Of a DNA stretch of 13,952 nucleotides, positions 13,768 through 13,952 are shown piece after piece; positions within the stretch are counted from its first letter, which is position 1; each line of letters begins with the position of its first letter. Below the pieces are notes generated by a model. It was not told the origin of the DNA. It did not search any database and saw only the letters and a program-made list of their open reading frames with translations. A program made the translations under genes and the position numbers. This DNA comes from Halovulum sp039190275 (GTDB lineage: Bacteria > Pseudomonadota > Alphaproteobacteria > Rhodobacterales > Rhodobacteraceae): assembly GCA_039190275.1 (NCBI GenBank), contig JBCCYF010000118.1, forward strand, positions 1 through 13,952, given 5' to 3'.

Positions 13768-13796
13768 GAGATATCATCGTGGTGTGTTTCACCCAA
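13768..13796 (-). promoter_or_regulatory. Weak sigma70-like promoter of the lipoprotein gene
   Basis: On the minus strand, TTGGGT (13796-13791) and TATCTC (13773-13768) are 17 bp apart, about 32 bp before the lipoprotein ATG. The -10 is poor beyond TAT, so this is tentative. The 150-bp divergent gap 13737-13886 shows nothing else clear. Confidence 0.25.
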
Positions 13797-13886
13797 TGAC
13801 GCACAGATCATCTTGTCTGCGCACTGCGAAAAATGGTCCACTGCGACTGCAGGAAACGTTGTGAAAGCCATAGACCGGAGCGATTC

Positions 13887-13952
13887 ATGTCCGCTAAATC
13901 CGCATTCGCCGCCGCCGTCGGGCTTTCAGTCGTCGCCGCGCCCGCGATGGCG
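13887..13952 (+). CDS. Partial secreted protein, only the signal peptide is in the window
   Basis: The reading frame begins at an ATG with GGAG six bases upstream and runs off the window edge after 22 codons. These encode a complete-looking Sec signal peptide: MSAKSAFAAAVG then LSVVAAPAMA, with Lys4 as the positive N-region, an Ala/Val-rich core, and AMA as the cleavage site. The protein is therefore exported, but nothing of its mature part is visible and no family can be assigned. It is divergent from the lipoprotein gene. Confidence 0.75.
   Translation, partial: MSAKSAFAAAVGLSVVAAPAMA

Overview
The window reads as high-GC alphaproteobacterial DNA, most likely a marine Rhodobacterales / Roseobacter-group bacterium. 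This is inferred from gene content and order: a ~590-residue DmdC/FadE5-type acyl-CoA dehydrogenase behind a MerR regulator, two PaaI-type thioesterases plus a DinF-type MATE exporter, DUF952-pyrD, tandem Lin0512 proteins, and an omega-transaminase. No tRNA, rRNA, CRISPR array, transposase or phage gene is visible, and no gene in the body of the window looks frameshifted.

Layout. Bases 1-172 are almost pure G and C homopolymers and look like a low-quality contig end. On the minus strand follow an acyl-CoA dehydrogenase (173-1951) and its MerR regulator (1969-2370), expressed from a promoter whose spacer holds one arm of a perfect 18-bp inverted repeat (2420-2463). Divergently, on the plus strand, three overlapping genes encode two hotdog-fold thioesterases and a MATE exporter (2609-4879). 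A 171-bp convergent gap with two hairpins leads to a minus-strand block: pyrD, DUF952 and an EamA-type transporter (5051-7372). After 262 bp comes a pair of overlapping Lin0512-family genes (7635-8338). Next, also on the minus strand, are a secreted helical protein, a class III omega-transaminase and a small membrane protein (8410-10892). A large secreted beta-propeller/phytase-like protein runs on the plus strand (10986-13145), with a candidate Pho box upstream and a terminator downstream. A small lipoprotein (13296-13736, minus) and the signal peptide of a gene cut by the window edge (13887 onward, plus) close the window.

How the parts work together. The MerR/dehydrogenase pair is a self-contained acyl-CoA oxidation unit with autoregulation. 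The thioesterases on the other side of the operator may share that regulation, since acyl-CoA is a plausible common substrate. pyrD is a housekeeping pyrimidine gene, coupled by a 4-base overlap to DUF952. The rest is accessory: amine or amino-acid transamination, periplasmic proteins and transport.

Most of this is conventional. The points most worth a second look are the double head-to-head operator at 2420-2463, the fused tandem Lin0512 pair of unknown function, the Pho-box-like element before the phytase-like protein, and the thioesterase that has lost the His of its HGG motif.
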